Assembly (NCBI GenBank): GCA_030644725.1
Contig: CP130629.1
Span: 1,233,572 to 1,297,571, forward strand
DNA from: Candidatus Electrothrix communis
GTDB lineage: Bacteria; Desulfobacterota; Desulfobulbia; Desulfobulbales; Desulfobulbaceae
Reading direction: 5' to 3'
Length of the DNA stretch: 64,000 nucleotides
The notes beneath the pieces are model-generated. The model did not search any database. It had not been told where the DNA came from and saw only the letters and a list, made by a program, of their open reading frames with translations. How positions within the stretch are numbered: position 1 is the first letter of the stretch; each line of letters starts with the position of its first letter. Of the stretch, positions 56,290-64,000 are shown piece after piece. The position numbers and the translations under genes were made by a program.

Positions 56290-56949
56290 TTATGTATCCT
56301 GAACAGAGGAAGACAGCTCTTCCGCAGAAGCTGGAGAAGAAACAGCATCCTCCTGTTCCCTCTCCTTCAGCCTCTTGCGGATGCCCCAGGCGAAAATCAT
56401 AGGCAGCAGTTGTTGTAACGGGAAGGCGATAAACAATATTCCTGCACTGAGGATAAATAAAGTGTTGGGAAATTCCGATACATCAAAGAGGGACGCAATG
56501 CTAACGAGAGATACAAATATTGCCAGTATTCCGAATAGCACTATTGGAATAAGTAATGCTGCCATAATCTTTTCTATCCATGAAAATCTGACCTCTGCTC
56601 TTGCATTTTTTTCATATATGTAAATAGAGGCATGGCGAATCGCCTCAACTGAAGCTAGACCGTCCGTCACGAGCTTCTGACACATCCGGCGGTATTTTTT
56701 ACTACAACGTATTCGTGTAGCTGTATGGAATAGCTCCTGACGTACAGCTTCGTCGTAGAACGCGGCCTCCTCTGGAATATCCTTGAGTTCCTCTCGCGCC
56801 TTCTTCAGTTCCTCTGATCTATCTTTGCTGAAAAAGTTCTTCAGGGTTTCAAGCTCATTGATTTTAGTCAGCAGCCATCCAAGACCATAAAAAGCAAGAA
56901 CAACACTTATAGCTATAGGATTCTTAATGCTTTCAAGTAGAGCATTCAT
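56290..56949 (-). CDS. hypothetical membrane protein
   Basis: 219 aa. Three hydrophobic segments: AISVVLAFYGLGWLLT (residues about 14-29), IMAALLIPIVLFGILAIFVSLVSIASLF (about 128-155) and TLFILSAGILFIAFPLQQLLPMIFAW (about 163-188). The stretch between the first and second is helical and charged, presumably cytoplasmic. The C-terminus is acidic. I do not recognise the family. It is convergent with mgtE and has no obvious partner. Confidence 0.6.
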   Translation of the reverse strand: MNALLESIKNPIAISVVLAFYGLGWLLTKINELETLKNFFSKDRSEELKKAREELKDIPEEAAFYDEAVRQELFHTATRIRCSKKYRRMCQKLVTDGLASVEAIRHASIYIYEKNARAEVRFSWIEKIMAALLIPIVLFGILAIFVSLVSIASLFDVSEFPNTLFILSAGILFIAFPLQQLLPMIFAWGIRKRLKEREQEDAVSSPASAEELSSSVQDT

Positions 56950-57008
56950 AATCGTTCAAAGAGGTAGGCAACTTGTAAAGATCAGCGTAGGACAGCGGCG
57001 GGGCTTTG

Positions 57009-58046
57009 TCAAGCATCATTCAAGTCACCCTCTACCCGCCCTTTTTCTCTCTTTTTCACAGCCTGACCAGTCAAGGTCAAACGGTAGCATTGCCTGGGAC
57101 TACGCGGTTTATCCGGGATGGTCATTTCAATCAACCCCATATCTAAAGCCGGACGCAGATAAAGAAGCCGAAAGTTTTTTTCCGCCTTCAACCTAAGTAG
57201 TCCCTGGATTTCACGACGATTAATCTCCCCATCAAGCACGTCAATGAGCCGCTGAACTTCGGGTGTAACTTCAGGTGCAGCTTCGGGTGTGGATAATTCC
57301 TCACAGGCGGCTAAAATGGCCGAGAGCATGAAGTCAACAAAGAGTGTGGACGAACCTTCACTGTCGCTCCGGTGAAGGGCGCGGTAATATTCCTCCTGCC
57401 GATTGTGGATCACGGTTTCAATGGGGATAAAAAAGAAAACAGCTCGCCATCGCCCAAGAATCAAGGTCTGCCAAAGTCGGCCCAACCGACCGTTCCCGTC
57501 CATAAAGGGATGAATGAACTCCAGCTCGTAATGAAACACCGAACTAGCCACCAAAGGATGAAGATCTGTAGAGGTCAACCAACTCAGCAGGGACCCCAGC
57601 AGAGCGGGCAGGTTCTCAGCTGGCGGAGCAATATGAATCACCTCCCCCTTCCGCTTGATACCCACGCTGCCGCGACGCAAACGCCCCGGATCATCAAGGA
57701 GACCTGTCATAAGTGCCTTGTGAGCCGCGCAAAGATGCTCCAGCTTTCCGGGCTGCCATTGATCCAGCTGCTCATAGGCGACAAAACCGTTACGCACCTC
57801 CTGAACTTCATGAGGTGTCCCCAGCACCCGTTTGCCAGCCAGCACTGCTGTGACTTGGTCTATGCTCAGGGTATTTCCCTCTATTGCCAAGGAGGCCTGG
57901 ATAGTACGAATGCGGTTGTTCCGGCGTAAATGGGGCGCGACCTGCTGTTCCTTGCTCATGTGCAGACGCCCTAGGGCTTCACCTATCCGTTCCACCGAGT
58001 CAAGAATCCGCGTTGTCAGGGTAAAGGGAGGGGTGTAGGAACTCAT
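57009..58046 (-). CDS. Fic-family AMPylase-like protein with inhibitory motif and winged-helix tail
   Basis: 345 aa. The active motif HPFMDGNGRLGR starts at His179, complete with the catalytic His and phosphate-binding GNGR. SLAIEGN near residues 53-59 fits the (S/T)xxxE(G/N) inhibitory helix of class II Fic enzymes. The last 80 residues (DVLDGEINRREIQGLL, RLLYLRPALDMGLIEMTIP, YRLTLTGQAVKKRE) are a winged-helix-like DNA- or partner-binding tail. The catalytic core transfers AMP to target proteins. It follows the AstE-like gene by 12 bases. A diverged copy of its 3' end lies at 61025. Confidence 0.9.
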   Translation of the reverse strand: MSSYTPPFTLTTRILDSVERIGEALGRLHMSKEQQVAPHLRRNNRIRTIQASLAIEGNTLSIDQVTAVLAGKRVLGTPHEVQEVRNGFVAYEQLDQWQPGKLEHLCAAHKALMTGLLDDPGRLRRGSVGIKRKGEVIHIAPPAENLPALLGSLLSWLTSTDLHPLVASSVFHYELEFIHPFMDGNGRLGRLWQTLILGRWRAVFFFIPIETVIHNRQEEYYRALHRSDSEGSSTLFVDFMLSAILAACEELSTPEAAPEVTPEVQRLIDVLDGEINRREIQGLLRLKAEKNFRLLYLRPALDMGLIEMTIPDKPRSPRQCYRLTLTGQAVKKREKGRVEGDLNDA

Positions 58047-58058
58047 AAAAAACGCCTC

Positions 58059-59150
58059 TCAGGATGAAGCCATCTTGTCAGGCGGGCCAGTTACAAGAAC
58101 GTTTGTGCCCAGATCGTCCAAAACCTGTTGTTCCAACCCGTCTTCCTTTGCCCGCAATCGTGCCAATTTCTCTGGACTGTATTGTATCGGTAATTTACCG
58201 AGGTTGCAGATAGGTTCGCCCGGACTGATGGAGGGCAGACTTGTCATGCCCATCACCACCCCGTTAAAGGGTGCATAAAGCGTATCCTGGCTTTCACCGA
58301 GAAGAGTTGTATTGGTTATTATAGGCTGACCTTTTTTTACGATGTCACCGGGTTTGATATGAAAATCAAGAAATCCCCCCCGCTCCGACCGAATCCATTT
58401 TGATTTCTCAATCACAATCTGATAGGCAGGGCTTTCTATCTCGCCGTCCAGCATGTTCAGTTCACGCAGTACATTTTTTATACCACGAACTTCGGTTTCC
58501 ACAATGCCGGGCTCTACTTTCCATACTTCGCCGCCTTCCATAATAATTGTCGGGCATCCGGCATTGCATGCTTCCCGACGAAAGGAATTTTTCGGGCCTT
58601 TATTGTTCATTATGATTTCAACACCGAAGGCTTCGGCCAGTCGGCGAACTTCAGAGTTTGTCAGGTCACCACGAACTGTCGGGTAGTTGGTTCGCCGGAC
58701 CGATGCTGTATGTAAATCAATACCGTAATCACACCTCTTTACAATCTCGTTAAAGATTGTAAACGCCATACGACTGGCAAGGCTCCCATCAACAGAGCCG
58801 GGAAAGGAACGGTTCAAATCCCGACGATCCGGGAGATAGCGGGAATGGCGCTCAAAGGCGGGTAAATTCAGCACCGGAATTAAGACAAGAGCCCCTCTCT
58901 GAACCTGAAAAGTATCATCCTGAATGAGTTGGCGAATAGCTCCGCAACCATTGATCTCATCACCGTGCAAGGCCCCGGTTACAAACACGACCGGTCCGTC
59001 TTCTAGTGCGCGTCGTACGTGGATTTGAATATCCACTGTCATGCTGCTGTAACTTTCGCCCACAACAAGATGTACATTACGTGATTCACCGGGCTCGATT
59101 TTTTCACCGAACCAATCAAACATCGACTTTCGAGGAGCAGGCCTATTCAT
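58059..59150 (-). CDS. succinylglutamate desuccinylase/aspartoacylase (AstE/AspA)-family hydrolase
   Basis: 363 aa from ATG 59150, which overlaps the rimK stop (ATGAATAG). A longer frame from 59219 runs back through rimK and is less likely. Zinc-hydrolase motifs: VTGALHGDEINGCGAIRQL (H-x-x-E), NRSFPGSVDGSLASRMAF, IDLHTA (His) and PTIIMEGGE (catalytic Glu region). The C-terminal part resembles a lipoyl-like beta domain (FHIKPGDIVKKGQPII). In rimK neighbourhoods such enzymes are thought to remove or trim the amino-acid tags added by the ligase. Confidence 0.85.
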   Translation of the reverse strand: MNRPAPRKSMFDWFGEKIEPGESRNVHLVVGESYSSMTVDIQIHVRRALEDGPVVFVTGALHGDEINGCGAIRQLIQDDTFQVQRGALVLIPVLNLPAFERHSRYLPDRRDLNRSFPGSVDGSLASRMAFTIFNEIVKRCDYGIDLHTASVRRTNYPTVRGDLTNSEVRRLAEAFGVEIIMNNKGPKNSFRREACNAGCPTIIMEGGEVWKVEPGIVETEVRGIKNVLRELNMLDGEIESPAYQIVIEKSKWIRSERGGFLDFHIKPGDIVKKGQPIITNTTLLGESQDTLYAPFNGVVMGMTSLPSISPGEPICNLGKLPIQYSPEKLARLRAKEDGLEQQVLDDLGTNVLVTGPPDKMASS

Positions 59151-60408
59151 GGTCGTTCCCATCTGTCTCTGACGGTATTGCAACAGACTCGATTGTCCCG
59201 GATTCTTTGTAGACTTCATCGGCCACAGGCAGATCGGGTAAGTGCTTAATTTTCGGTTGTCGCTTACGGCGAACCTTCTTCGGCGTCATGTCACGCATCA
59301 ATTCAAGTTTGCCGAAGCAGAGTAGACGATCACCTGCAAATAACTCCCGTTCTGGTTTCGGATTAGGGATGACCTTTGCGTTCCGATGGAGGGTCAGCAC
59401 CACAATATCTTTTTCGCGGAGCCGTGACTCAGTAATAGTTTTTCCTATATACTCAGATCCTTCAGGGATATGAATTTCTGCAACGCCATAGCCGCTGCTC
59501 ACTGTTAACCGTTGCCGAAGATCAATCTCTGGAAAATTCACCTGCGCAGCAATATAGTCAACTATTGATCCGGCAATATCAAGTTGCGTACACCCTTCAA
59601 TTCCCTCTAAACCCGGTGAGGAATTCACTTCCATAATCTGCGGTCCATCTTTCCCTTCAAGAAGATCCACACCCGCCACCCGAAGCCCTAATATCTGCGC
59701 TGCCCGCACAGCCGTCTCGGTGTACAATTCATCAAGCTGCACCGGCTCGGTGATGCCACCTCTATGGACGTTGCTGCGAAATTCCTGTCCCTGCGCGACT
59801 CGTCGCATCGCTCCCACGACCCGATCACCGACAACAAAGGCTCTGATATCTTTCCCCTTGCTTTCCTTGACAAATTTCTGAATAAGAACACTCTGTTTCT
59901 GACTCTGCAAAAGTTCAACGATTCCAGCGGCAGTACTGAGCGAATTCGCCAAGATGACGCCGATCCCCTGCGTCCCTTCAATTAATTTGATGACAACAGG
60001 TGCCCCGCCAACTCGCTCAATTGCTGGCAGGACATCCTTTTTATCTCGGACAAAAGTCGTTTGCGGAATACCGATAGAATGCCGACTGAGTATCTGCAAA
60101 CTCCTGAGTTTATCTCTTGAATTTCCAATACTCGCGGATGAGTTCGCACAAAACACATCCATTTGTTCGAATTGCCGTACAACAGCAGTACCATAATAGG
60201 TGATTGAGGAGCCGATTCTCGGCAAGACGGCATCATATTGAGAAAGGTGTTTTTGGCGAAAATACAGGTCAGGCATGCCCTGGTCCAGATCTATGGCAAA
60301 CTTCAGCGTATTGAGCACCTTAACCTTATGGCCCCGTTGCAGCGCAGCCTCACGAAGTCGGCGTGTGCTGTAACTTTGGCCGTTGCATGAGAGAATAGCG
60401 AGTTTCAT
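59143..60408 (-). CDS. rimK: RimK-family alpha-L-glutamate ligase with C-terminal TrkA-C-like domain
   Basis: 421 aa ATP-grasp ligase. Motifs: NGQSYSTRRLREAAL, LPRIGSSITYYGTAVVRQFE, GGAPVVIKLIEGTQGIGVIL (ATP-binding), VGAMRRVAQGQEFRSNVHRGG and GVDLLEGKDGPQIMEVNSSPGLEGIEG (metal-binding NxSPG). Residues about 320-395 (AEIHIPEGSEYIGKTI, LTLHRNAKVIPNP, LFAGDRLLCFGK) match the RCK_C/TrkA-C ligand-binding domain, a fusion seen in some RimK proteins. RimK adds glutamates to ribosomal protein S6 or other acceptors. It starts 4 bases inside the upstream rimB-like gene. Confidence 0.92.
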   Translation of the reverse strand: MKLAILSCNGQSYSTRRLREAALQRGHKVKVLNTLKFAIDLDQGMPDLYFRQKHLSQYDAVLPRIGSSITYYGTAVVRQFEQMDVFCANSSASIGNSRDKLRSLQILSRHSIGIPQTTFVRDKKDVLPAIERVGGAPVVIKLIEGTQGIGVILANSLSTAAGIVELLQSQKQSVLIQKFVKESKGKDIRAFVVGDRVVGAMRRVAQGQEFRSNVHRGGITEPVQLDELYTETAVRAAQILGLRVAGVDLLEGKDGPQIMEVNSSPGLEGIEGCTQLDIAGSIVDYIAAQVNFPEIDLRQRLTVSSGYGVAEIHIPEGSEYIGKTITESRLREKDIVVLTLHRNAKVIPNPKPERELFAGDRLLCFGKLELMRDMTPKKVRRKRQPKIKHLPDLPVADEVYKESGTIESVAIPSETDGNDHE

Positions 60409-60914
60409 GATTTTCCTTGATTTTGAGGTTCAGAATCTGTTTTTGGGCCTCTATTTACCTTTTTCTTCCGATCCGGTCTACCACCATAATAAGATCTCCC
60501 CCCGTCAACCATAAATCGATCCCTGAATGCTTCACGACCAAGAAGCATCCTGAACCCCATATTATCACGACTTGCAAGAGTCAGTTCCACCTCCCACACT
60601 TGCCCGAGTAACTCTATATCCGCCAAAATGACCGGCCTGATTTTAGCTATTCCATTTGAACTCTTAATAGATCTGAACTCAAGTACTCTGGCTTCTGCGT
60701 CAAGAGTACCCTTGATCGAACGCTGGATAGGGTGAATTTTGAAACGCACCCATTGTTCTCCATCTCGATCAAATGTCTTGAGGTTGACTGCCTGTATCGA
60801 TGAGGAACGTGCTCCGGAATCGACCTTTACTTTAATTTTGTCAACACCGAGACTTGGAAGTTTAACCCACTCCCGCCAACCGATAATCGGCAGCTCAACT
60901 TTTCTTTTTCTCAC
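60405..60914 (-). CDS. RimB-like retropepsin-type protein (DUF785, ATP-dependent zinc protease family)
   Basis: 169 aa. GTG 60914 is the start, with GAGGG 9 bases upstream. IIGWREWVKLPSLGVDKIKVKVDSGARSSSI contains the DSGAR aspartate loop, and MLLGREAFRDRFMVDGGRSYYGGRP is the family tail. These small single-aspartate-fold proteins resemble retroviral aspartic peptidases and accompany RimK in many bacteria, probably processing the poly-glutamate tag. ATGA overlap with rimK shows tight operon packing. Confidence 0.85.
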   Translation of the reverse strand: MRKRKVELPIIGWREWVKLPSLGVDKIKVKVDSGARSSSIQAVNLKTFDRDGEQWVRFKIHPIQRSIKGTLDAEARVLEFRSIKSSNGIAKIRPVILADIELLGQVWEVELTLASRDNMGFRMLLGREAFRDRFMVDGGRSYYGGRPDRKKKVNRGPKTDSEPQNQGKS

Positions 60915-61024
60915 TATTATCCCTCAACTCTCAGCTGATCACAGGGCACTAAAATTTTCAGGGTTATCCTGACTATAATCTATGAACGTTACAGGCATTA
61001 CGATGAAATATCGTTCTTCACAAT

Positions 61025-61267
61025 TCATCTCACACCTCTCTTTTTCACCGTCTGACCAGCCAGGGTCAAACGATAGCATTGCTTGGGACTGCGCGGTTTA
61101 CCTGGCAGAGTCATCTCAATCAAGCCTGCATCCAAAGCGGGTCGCAGATAGAGAAGCCGAAAATTCTTTTCTGCCTTCAACCCCAGTTGCTCCTGGATTT
61201 CACGAGGATTCATTTCTCCCTCAAGCACCTCAAGCAATCGGTATATCTCCGATGCAGCTTCGGGTGT
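61025..61267 (-). pseudogene. remnant of a second fic 3' end
   Basis: TPEAASEIYRLLEVLEGEMNP and RLLYLRPALDAGLIEMTLP, ending YRLTLAGQTVKKRG, align with the winged-helix tail of the Fic gene at 57009 (about 80% identical at the base level by eye) with no Fic core upstream. The open frame continues to 61378 but that part overlaps nhaA and is unrelated. A degenerate copy, in the same direction as the intact gene. Confidence 0.8.
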
Positions 61268-61319
61268 GAAAGCCCATAACACCTTGTTACCAAAGCACTG
61301 CGTGAAATTCAGACAGGGC

Positions 61320-62525
61320 TCATTTTGCAGCAGCAGCTCTCCCCGCCACCATCCGCAGAACCGCATAACCAGCCCCACCTGAAATCAGGGAACCAAGAAT
61401 AATGCCGATCCGTTCATCAAAAAGTTTTTCTGCCCCACCACCCTGAAAAGCCAGCCCGCCGATGAACAGGCTCATGGTGAAACCGATCCCGCAAAGCAAG
61501 GAGGCCCCGTAGAGATGACCCATATTGATTCCCTTGGGCAACTGGGCGATCTTCAATTTGAGGGAAAGAAAGCAGAGACCGAACACTCCTATCTGTTTGC
61601 CGACAACCAAGCCGAGAGCGATACCCAGCGGCACTGAATGCAGCACCTGATCCATGCCCACTCCTTTCAGATTCAGGCCGGAGTTGGCAAAGGCAAAGAC
61701 AGGGAGGATACAATAGGCAACAACCGTGTGCAGGCTGTGCTCAAGGCTTTTCAGCGGTGAAATTTCTGGATTCTTCGCAGAGGAAAGCGGAATGAACATG
61801 GCCAGGAGCACACCGGCAAGGGTGGCATGGACCCCCGATTTCAGGGTGGCAAACCACATGATTGCACCGACCAGTAAATAAGGGGCCTTGGCAAGCACCT
61901 GCATACGATTAAGCATAGCCAGTACGACCACGCAACCGGCAACCACTGCCAGCGGTACAGCAAAAATTTTACTGGTATAAAAGAAGGCAATGATCAGAAC
62001 GGCACCAAGATCATCAAAAATTGCCAGGGAAGTAAGAAAAATCTTTAAAGAATTCGGCACCCCCGAACCCAACAAAGTCAGTACCCCCAGAGCAAAGGCA
62101 ATATCCGTTGCTGTGGGAACGGCCCAGCCTCGCATTGCCGTGGCATCCCCGATATTCAACGCCGTGTAGATCAGTGCTGGGATCAGCATCCCGCCCACTG
62201 CCCCGATCACCGGCAGCATAATATTCTGCCTGTTCGAAAGCTCACCTTCTAACATTTCCCGTTTTAATTCCAGGCCCACCAAGAAGAAAAAGACCGCCAT
62301 CAGGCCGTCATTAATAATATGGTGCAAAGAAAGGTTGAGACCGACAGCCTTAATGCCAGGTATCCAGGAAAACGGATAAAGATGAAGAAAAGCCTCATAG
62401 AGACTGCTCAAGTCGGAAATATTGGCGCTGATAACAGCCAAGGCAGCTGTAAGCATCAGGAGAATCCCCCCGGCTGCTTCCATTTTTAAAAACTCGGTGA
62501 TAAATCTTGTTGTTTTCTTCTTCAT
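61320..62525 (-). CDS. nhaA: Na+/H+ antiporter NhaA
   Basis: 401 aa with about 12 membrane helices. Key motifs: GLMAVFFFLVGLELKREML, RGWAVPTATDIAFALGVLTLLG and the transport site AIFDDLGAVLIIAFFYT (paired Asp), plus LCGIGFTMSLFIGGLAF. It exchanges two H+ for one Na+ across the inner membrane. The ATG at 62525 opens a typical KKKTTRFITEF N-terminus. No Na+-responsive regulator (nhaR) adjoins. Confidence 0.95.
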   Translation of the reverse strand: MKKKTTRFITEFLKMEAAGGILLMLTAALAVISANISDLSSLYEAFLHLYPFSWIPGIKAVGLNLSLHHIINDGLMAVFFFLVGLELKREMLEGELSNRQNIMLPVIGAVGGMLIPALIYTALNIGDATAMRGWAVPTATDIAFALGVLTLLGSGVPNSLKIFLTSLAIFDDLGAVLIIAFFYTSKIFAVPLAVVAGCVVVLAMLNRMQVLAKAPYLLVGAIMWFATLKSGVHATLAGVLLAMFIPLSSAKNPEISPLKSLEHSLHTVVAYCILPVFAFANSGLNLKGVGMDQVLHSVPLGIALGLVVGKQIGVFGLCFLSLKLKIAQLPKGINMGHLYGASLLCGIGFTMSLFIGGLAFQGGGAEKLFDERIGIILGSLISGGAGYAVLRMVAGRAAAAK

Positions 62526-62666
62526 ATTCTCCCCCTTTGTAAGTACTACTTAACCCTCATTTTTTATTTTACTTCTTCGTATAAATATTAGGGATATTAT
62601 CCTTTGTGCCTTCCTGGCATGTCAAGTAAGAAGAGAGCAGATCGACGTATATTTTTTCAAATCAAC

Positions 62667-62695
62667 TTGACTTGATAATTGCTACCATCTAACAT
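62667..62695 (+). promoter_or_regulatory. possible sigma-70 promoter of the first PASTA-like gene
   Basis: TTGACT (62667), 17-base spacer, TAACAT (62690). An inverted repeat ATCATT/AATGAT at about 62703-62720 lies downstream and could be an operator. The -10 is weak. Confidence 0.45.
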
Positions 62696-62769
62696 CTAAC
62701 TATCATTTACTGAACAATGATGGTTTGAACATAGGCGGGATAAAGCTACCAAAAAAAGAGGAGTGTAAG

Positions 62770-63141
62770 ATGAGAATAAACAGAAAACTACTTATAACGA
62801 CTGCTATATTAGTATCATGCGCAACATGGTCTCCCAATGCATTCGCCGGATTAGATTTTCTTCCTAAGCCTAATGTTGAGGGATTAACCGTAGAAAAGGC
62901 CACAAAAAAATATGGCCCAGAGTCTGGATACGAACAGCCGATGAGATTTGAAGTAAACACTCAGGTAGGAAGTCCTGACTGCAGGATAATCGCGCCTGAC
63001 TGCAGTAAAGCCTGTCCAAAAGAAAAAATTTATTACCAATCACCCCACTATTACCTGAACAGAGATGGAAGCCGTACTGTAAAGGTGGACATTCTTTTCG
63101 ATGTAAATGATGTCATAACCTCAAGGGAGCCATCCTGCTAA
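62770..63141 (+). CDS. secreted PASTA-like small protein, paralog 1
   Basis: 123 aa from ATG 62770 (AGAGGAG about 8 bases upstream. An in-frame ATG at 62725 lacks one). Signal peptide KLLITTAILVSCATWSPNAFA, cleaved near FAG. The mature part has PNVEGLTVEKATKKYG, a PASTA-like strand-helix motif (VPNVxGLTxxxAxxxL), then a six-cysteine-like region APDCSKACPKEK and a C-terminal Cys. PASTA domains bind peptidoglycan fragments or beta-lactams. Here a single copy in a free secreted protein is unusual. A terminator follows. Confidence 0.7.
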   Translation: MRINRKLLITTAILVSCATWSPNAFAGLDFLPKPNVEGLTVEKATKKYGPESGYEQPMRFEVNTQVGSPDCRIIAPDCSKACPKEKIYYQSPHYYLNRDGSRTVKVDILFDVNDVITSREPSC

Positions 63142-63173
63142 AAAAACGCTAATATAGCGCAACAACAAACTCA

Positions 63174-63203
63174 AAAGGCGGACAGATTTCCGCCTTTCTT
63201 TAT
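63174..63203 (+). terminator. rho-independent terminator after paralog 1
   Basis: AAAGGCGGA (63174-63182) pairs with TCCGCCTTT (63189-63197), followed by CTTTATT. It is nearly the same as the hairpin after paralog 2. Confidence 0.8.
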
Positions 63204-63422
63204 TCCTTCCTTACTCCTCCGCTAGCCGTCTCTCAACGCTCTACTGATATTAATTAATGCCTACGAGAAATCGGTTATAGCAATTCTAATATAGACACCA
63301 TCTTTTAACTCCTCATTTTTCGTTGCCAGAGAGAAAATTATTACTTTTCGTACCAAATGCAACATTCTCTAGACGTAACATAATAATATTAAATATTTTA
63401 TATTTTATATTTTACATTTTAC

Positions 63423-63451
63423 TTGACACCTCTTCCTTCGCCCGTTATTAT
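63423..63451 (+). promoter_or_regulatory. sigma-70 promoter of paralog 2
   Basis: TTGACA (63423-63428), 17 bases, TATTAT (63446-63451): consensus -35, one mismatch in the -10, optimal spacing. Transcription would begin near 63458-63460, 45-50 bases before the start codon. Confidence 0.7.
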
Positions 63452-63461
63452 TTTATTAAGA

Positions 63462-63480
63462 GGTAATCATTATCAATAAT
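63462..63480. promoter_or_regulatory. Fur-box-like site over the transcription start
   Basis: The minus strand reads ATTGATAATGATTACC, containing GATAATGAT of the Fur consensus. It lies immediately downstream of the -10, where a bound repressor would block transcription. Confidence 0.4.
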
Positions 63481-63505
63481 ATTTTCGCCTAAAAAGGAGG
63501 AGAAA

Positions 63506-63874
63506 ATGATTAAATTTAACCTGTTGTTACTAACCATCATGCTGGCATCATCTGGAGTATGGGCTCAAAATTCTTTTGCTGCCTTAGGCCCTGATCCTAT
63601 GCCTAATCTTGTGGGTTTGACGGTAGAAGAGGCTGAAAAAAAATATGGGCCTGAATCCGGATTCGACCATCCACTGCTTTTTGAGGTGAACCGCAGATTA
63701 GGAAATAAAAAATGTGAGATAATAGGACCTGACTGCAGTAAGGCTTGCCCGACAGCAAAGATCTATCACCAATCACCTCACCATTACCTGAACAACGATG
63801 ACAGTCGTACAGTAAGGGTCGATATTTATTTTGATGTCAATCAGGTAACAACTTCATGGGCTCCATCCTGCTGA
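63506..63874 (+). CDS. secreted PASTA-like small protein, paralog 2
   Basis: 122 aa, about 55-60% identical to paralog 1 by eye. AAGGAGG lies 6 bases before the ATG. Signal peptide FNLLLLTIMLASSGVWA. PNLVGLTVEEAEKKYGPESG is the PASTA-like core, then GPDCSKACPTAK, QSPHHYLN and a terminal Cys, as in paralog 1. The repeated cysteines suggest a disulfide-locked periplasmic or extracellular protein. Its promoter and a Fur-like site are visible upstream and a terminator downstream, so the gene is a separate transcription unit that could respond to iron. Confidence 0.72.
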   Translation: MIKFNLLLLTIMLASSGVWAQNSFAALGPDPMPNLVGLTVEEAEKKYGPESGFDHPLLFEVNRRLGNKKCEIIGPDCSKACPTAKIYHQSPHHYLNNDDSRTVRVDIYFDVNQVTTSWAPSC

Positions 63875-63912
63875 AGAAAAGCCTTGCTGGTACAACAGAA
63901 TAACAGATAGAG

Positions 63913-63940
63913 AAAGGCGGACCGATGTCCGCCTTTTTTT
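63913..63940 (+). terminator. rho-independent terminator after paralog 2
   Basis: AAAGGCGGAC (63913) pairs with GTCCGCCTTT across CGAT and runs into a T tract of seven or more, a strong terminator. Confidence 0.88.
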
Positions 63941-64000
63941 TATTCATACCCCTAATTTCTCCGACTTCTCCGGCTGCCCCCCTCCCCTATCTCATCAAAA

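Larger units (their letters stand above)
63142..63505. other. intergenic region between the PASTA-like paralogs
   Basis: About 364 AT-rich bases. It holds the paralog 1 terminator (63174) and, near its right end, a strong sigma-70 promoter and a Fur-like site for paralog 2. No additional gene seen. Confidence 0.6.

Noticed and set aside
61268-61378. Extra 37 codons at the front of the fic remnant
   Set aside because: This part overlaps nhaA in another frame and has no Fic-like residues.

Overview
The window looks like chromosomal DNA of a deltaproteobacterial-type (Desulfobacterota) Gram-negative bacterium, most likely Desulfobulbales and possibly a cable-bacterium relative. The basis is gene content (PabB-PabC fusion, CbiE-CbiT fusion, a heme-binding GGDEF protein, CHAD and ParA neighbours, VKOR-thioredoxin fusion, RimB/RimK cluster). 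This placement is an inference from family resemblance, not a measured phylogeny. I found no rRNA, no complete tRNA and no CRISPR array.

Layout. 1-3446 is the end of a surface-glycan locus on the minus strand: a partial GT25 glycosyltransferase, an FkbM methyltransferase and a PglK/MsbA-like ABC flippase. 3490-8017 holds a metallophosphoesterase, a small unknown gene with a Fur-like site, hrpB and a pyrimidine-dimer-glycosylase/YbgA fusion. 8255-11844 has pabBC and an orphan sensor kinase. 11896-14112 is a two-gene AAA ATPase (DUF3696 type) plus partner module whose ATPase is broken by a perfect 118-bp tandem duplication. 14444-24273 carries glgB, a very long coiled-coil OmpA-domain protein and a SNF2 helicase. 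24346-26984 has a c-type-heme diguanylate cyclase and cobL. 27444-31200 has SAP, CHAD and ParA genes and a zinc-ribbon unknown.

31406-49556 is bracketed by two near-identical copies of one insertion sequence in the same orientation. Between them lie a UvrD-like helicase, a MipA/OmpV outer-membrane protein, an AT-rich glycan cluster (split WecD-like acetyltransferase, GT2, two methyltransferases, two GT-C-like membrane proteins), a VKOR-thioredoxin fusion, a PilC/GspF protein, a ParE-type toxin-antitoxin pair and a secreted FISUMP-domain protein. The second IS copy has an 8-9 bp target duplication and separates the first codons of the FISUMP gene from the rest. Both transposase genes are frameshifted at different places.

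49557-64000 returns to ordinary genes: a 5'-truncated DUF4469-like gene next to nested palindromes, murJ, an EF-G-like factor, mgtE, a membrane protein, then a rimB-rimK-AstE-like-fic operon preceded by a second, remnant copy of the fic 3' end, nhaA, and two tandem paralogous secreted PASTA-like proteins. The second paralog has a strong sigma-70 promoter overlapped downstream by a Fur-like site.

Most likely to reward a second look: the AAA ATPase/partner module with its 118-bp duplication, the IS insertion inside the FISUMP start region, the rim-fic operon flanked by fic repeats, and the PASTA-like pair.
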